A DNA stretch of 64,000 bases from Erythrophleum ivorense (taxonomy: Eukaryota > Streptophyta > Magnoliopsida > Fabales > Fabaceae), in NCBI GenBank assembly GCA_026724425.1, contig JAIUCV010000282.1, positions 124,001-188,000 on the forward strand, in the 5' to 3' direction. The notes under the pieces were generated by a model. It ran no database searches. It had not been told where the DNA came from and was given only the letters and a program-made list of their open reading frames with translations. The position numbers and the translations under genes are program-made. Below, one piece after another: positions 10,714 to 23,375 of the stretch. Within the stretch, counting starts at the first letter, position 1. The number at the start of each line of letters is the position of its first letter.

Positions 10714-13700
10714 TGTAATAATTAGTAATTCAAAAATTGAACTGAATCCTATAAATTGATACTGGAACACCATAAAGCAAAGTAAATTGAAGCCAAATAA
10801 GATTAGGATGTTAATTAAAGCATCTAAAAATGTGATTTAGAGTATAAGAATAGTGTGAAATTAAAGTCAACATGACAAAACAGAGGAACCAAAAACATAG
10901 TGTTAAAATTGTAATTTCAAAAAACTTCTAGAAAACTCAAAGGAGGAAGCTTTAAATGGGAAAATTAAATTTCTTGGGGTTCTTAGAGGCCCTAAAAACT
11001 ATAGGAACCCCTAGAATGGCCAAAATCCCTCCAATATACATTTTTGGTCATCGGTTGACCAAGACTTTGATCGAATGATTCGATAAGGTTTTAAATCTAA
11101 TTTGAATGAAACCAAAGGTATTTTATGAATTAGAAGACCTATCATGATAGAGAAGATGGTTCTAAAAAAGGAGTTGAAATGAGCTCAAATGGAGAAAACC
11201 AAGTTTAGGGACAAAAGTGAAAATTTGAAAAGTGTCATAATGAAGCTCCTCCTTCTTATTCAGCATGCCCCACCTTCTCCACTTTTCTTAAGCAACTTTG
11301 TTCTGTCTCAAACTAGCACCTAGACCATGTTGAAGTGGCACACAAGAAGGAGAAGAGAAGGGAGAGAAATTCAAGCAAAAAGGGTAAGAAATCATCACTT
11401 TTCCATGCTCTCTCCTTCATTAAAGTTCTTCTCCTCCTTCTTCTCTCTCTTCTCATGGTTTTGGTGTCTTAAATGGTAATTTTTTAGGCTAGTTCAGTAG
11501 AGGGAAGGGAGAGTTTGGAGAAACTCTTGGAAGCTTAGAAAAGCTCTCTTGGTAAGTTTTGAAATAAGGTAAGAAACCATGGCTAAACTTGCTTCTTCTT
11601 GGCTTCTTCTTTCTTGTGTGTTTCAACTAGACCTAGGATGATATGTAGGGAGTATAGTTTTGATCCAAACATGATAGAAATTAGGGTTTTGATGCACAGA
11701 GAATCCTACGGAACAATTAGAATTCAAAAAGAAGCAATGATACCAAGTTATGACAATTAGCATTTTGATTGCACCTAGCAATTTACGATGCTTTCTAATG
11801 ATAATTTAACTTATGTAAGAGTGTATTTGAGTTCATAAGAAACCTAGGAAGCTTCACAAGTGCCACTTCCTTAAGAAAAACACACAAAAGTCCGTAGGTT
11901 TCTAATATAGTGGTTGTCTTGGCCAAGAAGGGTTCTAAGCACCTAGGGATAGTTTTCTTTGATTCCAAGAATAAAAATAATCTAGATATGAATTATAGAT
12001 ACCAAAGGAACCATTGGTTTGAATTAAAAAAATCATATTTTGAAAGTTGAAAGTTTAAGATTCCATTATGCATAAAGAAGCAACTTAATATTAGGTATTT
12101 GATTTGAGTTGGTGATAACTCTATTGAGTTTAAATGGAGTCATGTGACTTAGATTGAGTGAGAAATTGGAGTCCAGTTGATAAATTATATGAGTTGCTTC
12201 ATTATACCCTTATAAGGAACCATATGCACGCCATAAGCTAAAAGTATCTTGTAAAGAGTTTATGTAAGGTTAGAGATGGTTCCATTGATATATTTGTGTT
12301 TTGTTTAATGTGTCTAGGCTAAACAAATCAAGCCTTCTCCAAGTGTGTATGTGAAGCCAAACCAAGGAGCTAGGAAGCAAAGGAAGAATTTATGCCTCTT
12401 GACACAAGGCAACTTTTCATCTATTCTTGTATGTATTTCTTAGTTGTTTAACTGTCATTGATTGCTTGTATATATGTTTGAATCATGAAACATGCCTATA
12501 GCTATTGGTTTGATGCTTTGGTACCATTATGCTTCTTGATTTGCATTCTGAATGTGAGATGGTTCTTGATGGATAAGATTAGGCCAAAAGTCCTTTGGTT
12601 TAGGTGAGGTGAAGCTAAAAGCCTTTAAGTAAGGGGCAAGACAAGCCCAAAAGTTTCAAGAATGAGTGAAGCTAGTCAAATGTCCCTAAAAAGTAGGTGA
12701 GGCTAATCTAAAAGTCCTAATAATTAGGTGGGGCTAGACCAAAAGTCCTTAAAACTTGTTTTGATCTTGTTGTATTCATATGACTTTGAAAATATGGTTA
12801 TGTTTGATGTATGGAAGCACTTGATGCATGCTAGCTCTCTTTGACATGATGACATGCCATATATGTATACTTGAAATGGTGAATGAGCTATTGGGATTCT
12901 TTAAATCTCACTCTCCCCCACTTTATATCTAACCTTGCCTAGGTAACTCTCATAGAGCAAGGAATGAAGGCTAAGAAGCTTTAAGTTGTGGCACTTTGAC
13001 AATAGAATAGAATTTGATATAATTTAATGTCAAAGTGTATATGTATATATTATTTATGAGATGTAACCTTTCACTCACATGTAAACTTTTGGAAATATGT
13101 TGTATGTACCATATTTGGAACTAAATGTATGAGAACATAGATTTTTGGTATGTGTGTGGCTTGCCAAGTATGTGTATAAAGCCAAGCGAGAGAGTGGTTT
13201 TGAGTTCTATGATGATTTGGATCTGTTATGATACCCATATATGCTATGATTGAGGTTTTGGATGTGCTCAAATAATCACATTGCATGTGATGAGCTATTT
13301 TGGCTCATTTGAAACCATTTGTGCACCACTAGCTATAATCTTCACTTGAACTAAAATTAGAACAAATGGATGAATTTTGGCATGAAATATGGCAAGAATT
13401 CAGATTTCATTTAGAGATTTTCATAAATTCAAAGAACACAATTTTTAGAGTTCTTTAGAATTTCTTATGATTTTTCAAAGTTGGTAGAATTATGTAAAAA
13501 CTATCTATGCACTGTTCATTTGGTTAGCTTGGTTTTCTGGGCATTTGAGGGGCCAAATGAAGTTCAATGCTCATAAAAGTTTTTAAACATATAGTTGGCA
13601 TCATAAGCTTTCCATAGCCATCGTGATCACTCAATTTGGAGCTCTATAACTTAAGGTATAAATTTTCAAAATTTCAAGTCTGTTCTTGGGCAAAATTCTA

Positions 13701-14118
13701 ACAGTGGTACTATTCCATTAGAATTTCATGGAACCAGTGATATTGTTTTGATCTAAAATTTTTACAATATGAAGATTATGTCCTAAGCTTTCCATAGAGT
13801 TCTAGTTTAAGTGATTTGGTGTTTTATAGCTCAAATTATGAATTTGTGAAATTATGATAGAATTATAGAACCATGGAAAAATGGAAGTGTAATGTTAGTC
13901 TTGATGTGCATGGTTTATATCTGAAATCCATGCCTCTTTTTGTGATGTTTTCTATGTAAACAATTGTATTATAAGTTGAAATTGTTCATTTAATAAAAAA
14001 AAATTATTTTGACCTTTAATGATGGTATTTTCTATTGTTAAAAATGTTGAATTTACAAAAATAGATGTTATAGACACTTTGTGACACAAATTAAGTGCTA
14101 TCTACTTGTGGTATTACT
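10714..14118 (-). mobile_element. Family-L solo LTR (L2), 3.4 kb
   Basis: Bounded by perfect GTACT target duplications (10709-10713 and 14119-14123). It starts TGTAATAATT and ends GGTATTACT, a decayed form of the family end GGTGTTACA. Both sides continue into copia pol on the minus strand, so this is an insertion. No internal retroelement genes are present, so it is a solo LTR. It aligns with the reverse complement of L3 and L6, for example in the GGTGAGGCTAGACCAAAAGTCC-like blocks at 12600-12760. Confidence 0.9.
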
Positions 14119-14399
14119 GTACTAGAATTACCAGCTTAGTCAAGGGTAAGGGTCCATTCAATAAATATAAACCATCAAATAGAATAACAGAACCAACAAC
14201 AATTGAATTAAAATAGATAATAATTTGTCCATTTCTTTGCCAAATGGAATAATCAAATCGGTGTAATACAAAAGTAGAAATCAAGTTCCTCTTTAAATAA
14301 GATACATAAATAGTATTATTCAATTCTAAAACATGTCTAAAGTCTAAATATAAAATGACTATTCCTATTAGTTCACTATTGCCACTTTATTAATATTGA
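14119..14399 (-). pseudogene. pol: Copia pol: pre-integrase segment
   Basis: The minus strand at 14323-14114 reads NNTIYVSYLKRNLIS, then a GYxV-like stretch, then DGLYLLNGPLP. This matches the conserved copia pattern N-x-LYVP-x-LRRNLIS ... DGLY-x-L between protease and integrase. The frame ends where the nested LTR begins at 14118. The pre-integrase/integrase frame resumes on the other side of that insertion at 10713. Confidence 0.85.
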
Positions 14400-15440
14400 C
14401 AATGGTCCTTTCTTTCTCACTTAGGTTTTTACCATTTTTGAACCCTTGCAAGGAATTTGTAACATGAATAGTAGCACCAGAATCTAACCACCAAGAATGA
14501 GGGGAAATGTTAATGAATCTAATTCAAAATAAAGTAGAGCTAAAAGGGCAAATAATTACCTTCTTTTACATGCTTGTTCTTAAGAATGTAATAATTAATT
14601 ATCTCATGTCCCACCTTCTTGCAGTAATTGCACTTTTCCTTAAAGACATTTTTCTCTGGTCTCATACTGTTATCACATTTGCCATTTTTCTTATCATCTT
14701 TCTTGTTATCATGCTAAAATTCAGGCTATTTTCCATTTTGATAATTAACATTTATTTTGTTGCTGGATTTATGAGAGAGAAAATTCATAGCAGGAGCAGA
14801 AGTGTTGTGCCTTTTAAAAGATTCTTCTTCTTGGCAAACAATAGTTATTAACTGATTAATCATCCACCTACTTTGCTTAGTATTATATGAAGTCTTTAGC
14901 AATTGAAACTATGATGGAAGAGATTCCAAAATAAGCTAAACAATAAAACTTCTCCAATGTCAATGCCAAAGGACTTCATCTTGTCACTGTACTAGACAAG
15001 TTTCATAATGTGTTCTTTAATACATGACACACTGTCATGACGGGTGTTTTCCAATAGCGAGAGATAATAACTCTTCCAAGCCTTATTGAATCTCCTAATC
15101 TTCTTTTTGATTACCTTCAAAAATTCCACTGCAGTCTCCTTCTTAGGAATCCCTTCTATAATGATTTTGTCAATTGTATACTTTATGACCATCATACAAA
15201 CTCTATTGGAGTCATGCCATTTCTCATAAAAAGCCTTTTCTGCTATAATAGAATTGCTATTTTTGGGTAGTAGGTGCTTCACACCTTGTGGCTAGGTCCA
15301 AGTGTGCAATTACCAAATACATGTCCAGGGATTCTTTCTAGTCATAAAAGTTTGTCACGTTCAAAGTTTTTACAATTGCTAATTGCATAGGCACAGAAGT
15401 TAGAATAACAACATAAGGAAACATGAATTATGTGCACGAT
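14400..15440 (-). pseudogene. gag: Copia gag remnant
   Basis: Gag forms the retrotransposon capsid and binds the element RNA. On the minus strand, 15282-14992 reads as a 96-residue segment with the gag features W-x-x-S/N-N-R, VIKYTI, GIPxKETAxEFL and a final REHIMKL-like block (here KEHIMKL). This is the UBN2-type gag of plant copia elements. Upstream, at about 15300-15430, the gag amino end is readable (an LNVTNFYD-like block, then DLDLA) but with a stop. Downstream, near 14585-14630, is a zinc-knuckle relic, KCNYCKKVGHEI, in which the final Cys of CX2CX4HX4C is lost. Stops and frameshifts break the frame throughout. Family assignment is firm; exact ends are approximate. Confidence 0.85.
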
Positions 15441-17261
15441 ATAATTATAAACAAAAGTTCTCTTTAAGACCAACTATTACAATTACAAGAACAAGGTTGT
15501 TATTTACTATAATTCCACCTAAAGGTCGCAAATCATAATAAACCAAGAAAACTCAATCACACATCGAGAAGTACCCATAGGAATATATGTTTCTAATACC
15601 TTTGTACCAATAAGGTACAAGAAATATTAATACATTAATTAAAATTAATAGATATCAAGGCAATTTTAGATTACATTGACAATGATATGGCATATTCGTT
15701 ATCCATGTAATTTTTCCCAAAAAAATTGCAATAAATGCAACAAAAATATACCAACATGTATATTTATTAATAGAAACAAAAATAATAATAAACAAAATTC
15801 ACCAAAAAACACTCCTATAATTGGTCTCATGATAGGTGAGCATGCAATTTCTAAGTCTCAATATATATATATATATATATATATAATAATTTCCGTAAAA
15901 AATGTTTTAAAAAATTTCACATATTGGGTTTAGGAATTAATTAATGCATAATATAATACATAAAAGTTCTTAATTAATTAAAAAAATACATGACATACCA
16001 AAATTCATCACCTCTAAAAATGTAAAAAATATATTATATAAAGATGCATGTATACTATGCAAAAGGTTTTCCCAAAATAAAAAGTAAAATAAAAAAATTG
16101 GAGAGTACACAACTCTCAAAACATGCAAGTAACTTGTATTTTATTTTATTCCAGAAAATAGATGAAAGATACGGCCAATTCATTGCAAGTGGGCTAATAA
16201 TAATTTCAGTGTGACATTTAGACAATTGACATAATTATACATCCAATGCACAACGTTTTGCAATTTTTTATTTTCCTTAATATATATATACATATTTATT
16301 TATTTATTTTAAGTTTCACCGTTGTCTATCCCACAAAATTATATAATTATGGGATGATGAAACCAACATGCGCAGGATATGAAGACACCAATAAAGCAAA
16401 ACAAAGACAAGCCCATAAATAATATCTCATGCGCTACACACGCCATCACACGCATGTGGACCTTGAAGAAGATGCAAATACAGAGGCATCTACATCTTCC
16501 AGCTCTAGTAGCTAGCGCACAACAGAGGAGTATTCCGCCATGAGAGGATACAAAAGCTTCAAACATGCCTTTCTTAACATGATTTCAAGAACAAAAATTC
16601 ACAACAATGCATTCGCTATTTAGATTCGAGCAAGAATCAAGGAAGAAATTCAATATTTTAAGAAATCCAAAATTCCCAAATCCAGATCTGAATTTTTTTT
16701 TTGGGGGTTTGTACAAATACAACAATTCAATGTGCAATTAAAGGGATCCAATGGCGTCACTAACATCCAGAGATAATTTCCCATACAAAATTGAATAAAA
16801 TACTTCAAAAGAAATGCTACATAGATTCAGCTGAGTTTCGAAACTTTTGTTCTTTCTAAAAGGAAAAAGGAAATAACAGTGCAGTGAAATAAGCAACAAG
16901 AGATTTTAGCCCAAATTAAATTAGTAACAATCAGATCAAACATGCAATAAGGAGAGCCAAATTTCATATACTCACATTCAGATTTATGATTTGAAAATTT
17001 TGTTCTTAATTCATGCATAAACTTGAATCTTACAAAAGTAGCATAAGATTCCAGATCAAACCCAAATAATATTTTACAAAATTCAAGGTTTTATTGTTCA
17101 TGGTTCGAGAATTTTCTGTTTCTTCAAAGAAAAATTCAATATAGGATATTGAGGTGAATATAGCATATTCAAACTCGTGCCGTAAAAAAAAAAAAAATTC
17201 TGGATCTCATGATATTCATATGCATAACATTTTAGAACAATAATGCAATGAATATTAATAT
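15441..17261 (-). other. Unusually long copia leader, non-coding
   Basis: About 1.8 kb separates the primer site from the first gag-like residues. It has a (TA)n run near 15861-15884, a (TTTA)n run near 16290-16310, and a short GC-richer open frame at 16339-16566 (minus) without a recognisable domain. I see no LTR pair or target duplication that would mark a separate insertion. Confidence 0.55.
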
Positions 17262-17274
17262 GGCCTTGATACCA
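17262..17274 (-). other. Primer-binding site, initiator-Met tRNA type
   Basis: On the minus strand the bases read TGGTATCAAGGCC, five bases inside the 5' LTR. The copia consensus complementary to plant initiator tRNA-Met is TGGTATCAGAGCC. The first eight bases agree, which fixes the element's orientation. Confidence 0.85.
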
Positions 17275-17279
17275 ATTGC

Positions 17280-17690
17280 TGTAAAAAAAATGGGAGAAAA
17301 ATTAGATCATATTAGATATAATGTTTACATCCATAATTGTACTAGAAATTTGAAAAGCAAACAGCAGTAGAGATATGATACAACTACAATATCCTAAATT
17401 AATTCAAAGAATAGGTCAATGTTTTGTTACATCATATGCCTTGACCCCTTATTTAGCATAAATGGGGTAATTAGCTCGAGCTGAGCTGTGAATTGGGTCT
17501 CCATTCTCTTAATGAGCTTATAGGTAGCTTACTTATTATAGGCTATCTATAATTTACCAAGAGAACCAAATCTATTTAATAGCAGTTCTTATTAAAATTA
17601 ATTATCATGATATTAATATACTCTGTTAACAAGTCTAAATCTAATAATTAATTAATGCTAATATATAAAATTAAATTAATTTTTCCAATA
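17280..17690 (-). repeat. Copia 5' LTR
   Basis: Partner of 2641-3045, visibly diverged with many substitutions. Its outer end reads TATTGG instead of TGTTGA on the minus strand, so the terminal TG is mutated. The Met-tRNA primer site lies just inside it. Confidence 0.88.
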
Positions 17691-18015
17691 GAATGAAGAT
17701 TGAACAGACATCTCCAGTTCACCAAAATTTCACATTGTAGTAGCCTACCATGGACGTAGAAAGATAGTGAAGGTGTTGTTTCCTTCCTGTCTAACTATTT
17801 TTAAAACAAGTGCATGGATGATTATGGCACTATTTGTCCCATGTGATTGGTGGTGGTCTAGTGACCATCCCTCACCATGTAAGCTCATTACCACTAGATG
17901 TTTATTATCTAAATTTAATGTTTATTATCTTTTATCTTTTGATCCTTAATGGAAATTTCTAAGATGCATGTGCTACAGCTATGTCCAACTTACAATACAC
18001 TTGAACTAGAAATGT
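17691..18015. other. Intergenic spacer between copia and CACTA elements
   Basis: About 325 bp of unassigned sequence without a recognisable coding segment or repeat. Confidence 0.6.
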
Positions 18016-18465
18016 CACTACTAGAAAAATCACTTTTTCAGACAGCATTTTAAATGGATTTGAGACGAATTTTAAATAGTTTTTAGACGGAATTCTGCCA
18101 GAACTTTTATTTCAAACAAATTTCAGATGGAATATATTCTGTCCCTAAAAACCTTGTCGCAAAATTATTTCCGTCTAAAAATCTGTCTGAAATTAGTTTG
18201 AGACATATTTTTAGACAGAAAAAATTATTTCAGACGAATTTTTGTGTGAATGTTGTTTTAAATAATATAACTAATTTAGGGACGGATTTTCAAACAGAAA
18301 TAAATAATTTATATTTATTAAATATATTGATTTTGGACGAATTTCAGACGGAAATAAAATGTTTTTCAGACAAATTTTGGACAGAAATTTAAAAAAGTTA
18401 TTTGATTTATAGATGAATTTTAGACAGAACACATATATTTCAGACAGATTTTGGATGAAATGTGT
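18016..18465. repeat. CACTA left terminus and subterminal repeats
   Basis: Starts with the CACTA terminus. It then carries over fifteen variants of a (T)TTTCAGACGGAAT-like motif, spaced by tens of bases. In En/Spm these subterminal motifs bind the TNPA protein. They continue for a short way after the inserted LTR (21385-21420). Confidence 0.85.
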
Positions 18466-21379
18466 TGTAACACCTTACTTTCTAGCTCATACCCATCATG
18501 CCTTACATACTCATATACACATACTAAGCATACAAGGGAGGTTATTTGCTCTACCTTATGTTTAATTTCTATGGCATTATGTATGGGTAGATTTCCATTG
18601 AAAGTCACATGGACCGGGTGAGCTCTTTCTCTATATCCTCATGCTTAATTATACTACTAAGACTCATTTCAATCCCAACAACATGCTTTAAACTCATGGA
18701 AAGCAAAAAGGGATTTGAGACATGTATTTTCGTTCTTGGCAGATTTTGCTTCATTTCTGGGCTAAGTTTGGAAATTCATAACTAAATGCAGAAAAATCGT
18801 ATCTGCATGATCTCAGTCATTCTATAAAGCTTAAGACGTCTGCTTCATCCTAAAAATATGTAGAAGTCTCAATATCTCACATATCCTGAGTTTGACATCA
18901 AAATCGTTCACTGGTCAGAGGGGGCTCCTTTGCTGTCACAGTTTACTGATATGGACTTTGAAAATGTCTAACTAATTCCAAAAAAATCCAATGCTTGCAA
19001 ACGATATCACTATGGAAATATGTGGATGTTAGCTAGAGGATAAAAATATCTCCAAATCAGTTCACCAAGCCAAACTCCCGGAAACCGATGAAACAGTACT
19101 TCGGGTCTGGTTGGGTGTCTGATTCTGGGCAGGAACTTCGAAATTGCATAACTTCCTCTCTAGACCTCTAAATGAGGTGCTTCCAGTTCCTTCAAGTCAC
19201 TGTGACTATCTAGTTTCTGTGTATAAAATTTCGTAGCCCTTGGACTACATTTGCCCCTCGGATGACACGATTTCTAAACTGACCAAATGAACAGTATTTT
19301 CTGAAATCCTAATTTCTGATGTCAACTTTGAAAAATCATAGAGAATGCTATAGACCTCTAAATAACATGAACTCTAGCTTCCCAAAAAGCTCTAAACATG
19401 ATCTAGTTCCATGTCAAATTTCAGAACAAGAAGAGGTCATATGGTTAACCTTTAACATCATGTGCAAAAAGCCACTTTCTTGGCTAAAAATAGGGCTCAT
19501 GGGATCCAATCTTAGTTCTTCTACCTCTATGACCCTTTGAGCATATGAGAAAGCATCTCTAGGGGCCATCACTCATGACTCAAGTGTCTGACAACTTAGA
19601 TTGGATAAACTCACTATCCCATGCCCACTTATGCACTTATATAGCCTATGCTAACATTGAGCATTTCACCTCAAATTTGCCTCTTCATTCACAATAGACC
19701 TCATTCTCATACATTCATCATACATACATTAACTTACAATCATTCATAGAGTCTACATCATGTACATCATCATTTACATCTCATGTCTCATTTACAATAC
19801 ATTTACAAGAAATTCCTTTACACTTTTCTGTAGTCTCCCTAGCCTCATGCTTGATGATGGTTCCCATCTCTTACCTCACTTGGTCCACCTGGCATGTTTG
19901 GATGGTGGAGAGGGAGGGTGAGATTCGGAGAATCCCAGTAGTTCATCTCTCATTCAATCATACATATATAGCATGCAAACAAGTCTCATTGTGCATGTAT
20001 GGCATGTTAGCATATAAAACCATCATGAAAATATTTGTAACATGTGAATTGGCCATGCATAAAAGAAAGACATTCTCAACATGTGAGTAGGCTATACATA
20101 ACATTTAGAAGCTTGCCAAGTACATGGAGTAGCCTCACCCACTCACTTGTGGCTTTTGGACTTGCCTCACCCATTCTTAAGAGGTGCTTAGACTCAACCC
20201 TTACTCTTTGGGAGTCAACCTCACTTTTGGGAGACTCTTTACTTTTGTCTCAACCAACTTGAGGGTTTGGCTTATCCTCACCATGGCTAAAGGGTTATTG
20301 GCTTTTCCATTCCTCAAGCAAACTAAAAACAATCACATAAATCATCATTTCAATTCATAACATATCATCATGCTAACACACTTCTCATAGCTCATATCAT
20401 ACACACATACAAGTAAGACAATGTAAACACACAATTATGCATGAAGGAAGGTGGAGAGAGCTACCTTATTAGCTAGTCACAACTTCCTCTTTCACTTGTC
20501 TCCTCCCTTGTGGATTTCACTACCACTTCTAGATGGGAGAACTTCTCTTGAGCCTAACCACACAAGAAGCATGGAATTAATTCCTTAACGCTTGATTCTT
20601 AAGCTAGGGATCTCTTCTTATCAACCCTACTGAGCTTCTCAAACTAGGTCTCTTTCTCTCACTAGAATCCATTAACTATACTCTCTCTTTTCTCATATTC
20701 TCATACTCTTAGGAAAGGAAAGCAAGAAAGAAAAGACCACATAACTTCTACCCTCTCTCAAGAGTGATTTCCCACTCTCTCTCTTCTGAACCAAACTCAA
20801 GACCTAACCATCTTTGCTATCTAAACCGTGGAAAGAGAGGGGAAGGGGAGAAGGGCAACATGTAAAGAGAAAAGCTATGAGAATCCTTACCTTTCTTGTC
20901 CTTTCTTCTTCTCCTAAGCTTCTCTCTCTCTCCTCCGCCCTTTTCTCTCTCCTAAAGTGAGCTTGAGTCGGTTAGAAGAAGAAAGAAGAGATTTGGAAGC
21001 TTTTAAAAAGTCAAATTCTCTTTTTCTCGCTTTTCCGGACTAACCCTCGCTATAGCGAGCCATAACCCTCGCTACGGCGAGCTTGAATAAGTCCCAGACC
21101 CCTGCCTTTGCTACAGCGTGCGCTACGGCGAGCAACTCCCTGGTTTTTGTATGGGGTGCCCGAACTCGCTATAGCTAGAAGCATTCTCGCTATAGCTAGA
21201 AGGCAGTCTCGCTATAGCTAGACCATTTCTCGCTATAGCGAACAGGTACATTCGCTATAACTAGGCTGTAGCTAGCAGACTTAGAAAATTTTCAGCTTCC
21301 AAAAATTTTCAGCTTTTCTTTTCCTTCCTTTTTCTTTTCTCTTTTCTTTTCTTCTTCTTTCTTTTTCTTGGTTGTTACA
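18466..21379 (+). mobile_element. Family-L solo LTR (L3), 2.9 kb
   Basis: Begins TGTAACACC and ends GGTTGTTACA, with perfect TGTGT target duplications at 18461-18465 and 21380-21384. It carries no gag or pol, so it is a solo LTR. It is closely similar to 41969-44900 over its whole length and to the partial copy from 61441. TGTAACACC ends and LTRs near 3 kb are typical of the Tekay/Del chromovirus lineage of Ty3-gypsy; this assignment is inference because no internal region is present. Confidence 0.93.
21046..21275. repeat. Cluster of CTCGCTATAGCGAG-type palindromes in L3
   Basis: The perfect 14-bp palindrome CTCGCTATAGCGAG occurs at 21046-21059. It is followed by about ten variants, such as CTCGCTACGGCGAG and CTCGCTATAGCTAG, at irregular spacing of 15-40 bp. 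This patch is much richer in CpG than the DNA around it. Homologous clusters lie at 44493-44804 and from 63879. Confidence 0.9.
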
Positions 21380-21659
21380 TGTGTTGTGCTTCTTAGACAA
21401 ATTTGGGACAGAAAACAAAAAACTGTGAATTTTTTTTTTGTTTTCTTTTTTGTTATTCTTTTAAACCTGCTAAATTCTGAAATAGTAAAATAAGAACCTT
21501 TTTAACTAATTTGTCATAAGGATAATATTAAATATTCAAATTCAAATCTATGAGATTAGAAATACCTAAAACATTAAATACAAAACATCGCATATTCTAT
21601 AAAAGTTCAATTACAATATGTGTCCAATGAAAACAAAAGGAAAGAAGATATAAGCTAGT

Positions 21660-23375
21660 CAATGCAAATCACCCTCATCATCCTTATCACCATCCTTCTC
21701 CTCCTCCACCGTTGGCGGAATGTTCAAAGTTTGTAACACCAATGCAAGTCTTTTTTCATTTAACAACATTCTTTTTTCCTGTTTAACTATTTTCTGGTCT
21801 TGTTCAGCTATCTTACGTGCCTGCTCCTTATTGATTCGCTCTTGATCCTCATATTTTTTTTTGCCACATTAAAAGTTCCTCTTGCATGGTTTCATCCATA
21901 GATAATGTGCAGGAAGATGTGCCAACAGGAGATTTTGCACTAAGACGTGATCCCATAGAACCCAGACCATAAACAACCCCTTTCTTCCCTCTAGGGACAA
22001 CCTCTTTCCAAATGCTCAAGTCATCTAGTATAGACTGGCTTGCATTAGATGACCCTTCTCCTTCTACATCATCATTAGATATGGCCATCTGTGAAATCTC
22101 TATCCTTCTCTTTTTAAAGTTTTCCTACAAAAACATGATGATTAATTAAACATTTGGCAAACAAAATATTTATAAAAAATTATAAGTTAGTCAGCATCAC
22201 ATACTATGGCATTCTTCGATCTCTCATCAACCCAAGATTTGTCTTTTCTCATATGAGTTTTAGTAAAAACCTCTACAATATCAGGATCCACTCCTGTAGC
22301 TTTCTTCTGCTTTTTCCATAAGTTGAACAAGTAAATTCACGATATTTTATATTTAAAATTAACATCACATAAGCAAATTAGAGTTTTTCTTACCATCCTA
22401 CATGCATGCTCACCCGCAGATATAGAACCACCTGTATGTAAGGAGCCACCTTGACTTGAAGCACGATTTGCTGTATTTGCTATTGACAAATCCTTGAACT
22501 TGTTATCTGGTGCCTAATGAAGTAGTAATTGCCTCCATATTACCTCTGACATGTATTTGGGCTTATAATTTGAATTCTTGCCATAATTCTTCCTTTCTTG
22601 ATACATCATACTCCTAAATCGAGCATCTCCCTTAACGTCAAAAATTTGGTGGATCCTTGCAGTATATTGAGGTTTCCATGTACAATACTTCTGCAAATAT
22701 TACCAAAAGTTATATATATACACACTTATATACATAATAGCAATAAGACTTATCATCCAATATAATTTTTACCTTAAATTCCTCAAACCATAAGTCTCGC
22801 ATATCCTTAGTTGTTTCTTTCCAAGTTGGACAAAACCAATCAAATTTGCTCTTTATAGCAGAGGTCAAGAAGTGCACAGCAGTTGATGGATTAAACCTAT
22901 TAACAAATATTATGATAAAAGATATATGCATGTATGTAATAAATAAAATAGATTGTTAAATACAATTGTGTCAAAAAATATACTCATTTCCATAAGGCTC
23001 TATTTTTGGAAGCCCTTCTTAAACTACACATGTTTTTTCTTGAGAATTAGCTATTGATGATTGAGTATGTAGCAAAGTTGGTGATGATGTAGAAGGCATA
23101 TGTGATGGCGTAGGTGTAGGTGTAGGTGTAGGTGGGACATTTGGTGATGGTCTAGGTGCAAGTGTAGGTGGGATATGTGGTGATGGCGTAGATGATATAT
23201 CTAATGGTGGATCTGTAGGTACTAGTCTAGTTGATGTAATCAGTGGTTGTATAGGTGAGACATTTGGAGGAAACTGAATAGACAGTGAAACTTTCTCCCC
23301 TTTATTATATGAGCGTCGACCTCTAGATAATGGGGTCTTCCCACCTCTAATTGAACCTCTACCTCTGCCTGTCAT
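21660..23375 (-). pseudogene. CACTA second gene, TNPA/PTTA-type DNA-binding protein
   Basis: In En/Spm elements this second product binds the subterminal repeats and brings the ends together. On the minus strand the first exon (23375-23019) encodes an Arg/Gly-rich start followed by a Pro/Thr/Ser-rich stretch with PTPTPTPT. The next blocks are 22931-22710 (an IKSKFDWFCPTWKET segment with a WFEEFK block), 22696-22514 and about 22320-22200. The last of these holds GVDPDIVEVFTKTH and KSWVDERS, hallmark motifs of the plant PTTA family. The last exon begins at 22088 with MAISNDD. Its frame breaks in the T/A run at 21852-21861; a one-base shift opens a Glu/Gln/Lys-rich, coiled-coil-like tail that ends near 21660 in acidic residues. 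Intron borders are inferred from frame changes. Confidence 0.82.

Larger units (their letters stand above)
2641..17690 (-). mobile_element. Ty1-copia LTR retrotransposon, degenerate, with three nested insertions
   Basis: Two related terminal repeats of about 405 and 411 bp flank gag, integrase, reverse transcriptase and RNase H remnants that all read on the minus strand in Ty1-copia order. A Met-tRNA-like primer site abuts the right-hand repeat and a purine-rich tract abuts the left-hand one, so the 5' LTR is on the right. The body is interrupted by LTRs at 4613-5858, from 6361 and at 10714-14118. Flanking pentamers GACTA (2636-2640) and GAATG (17691-17695) match at only 3 of 5 positions, so the target duplication has decayed or one end recombined. 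Frameshifts, stops and a changed RT active site show the element is dead. Confidence 0.93.

Noticed and set aside
16339..16566. 75-codon Cys-rich minus-strand frame as a small secreted protein
   Set aside because: It lies in the copia leader, has no signal-peptide start followed by a regular Cys pattern, and no supporting context.
21046..21275. CRISPR-like array
   Set aside because: Units are irregularly spaced, spacers are similar among copies, and the context is a plant LTR.
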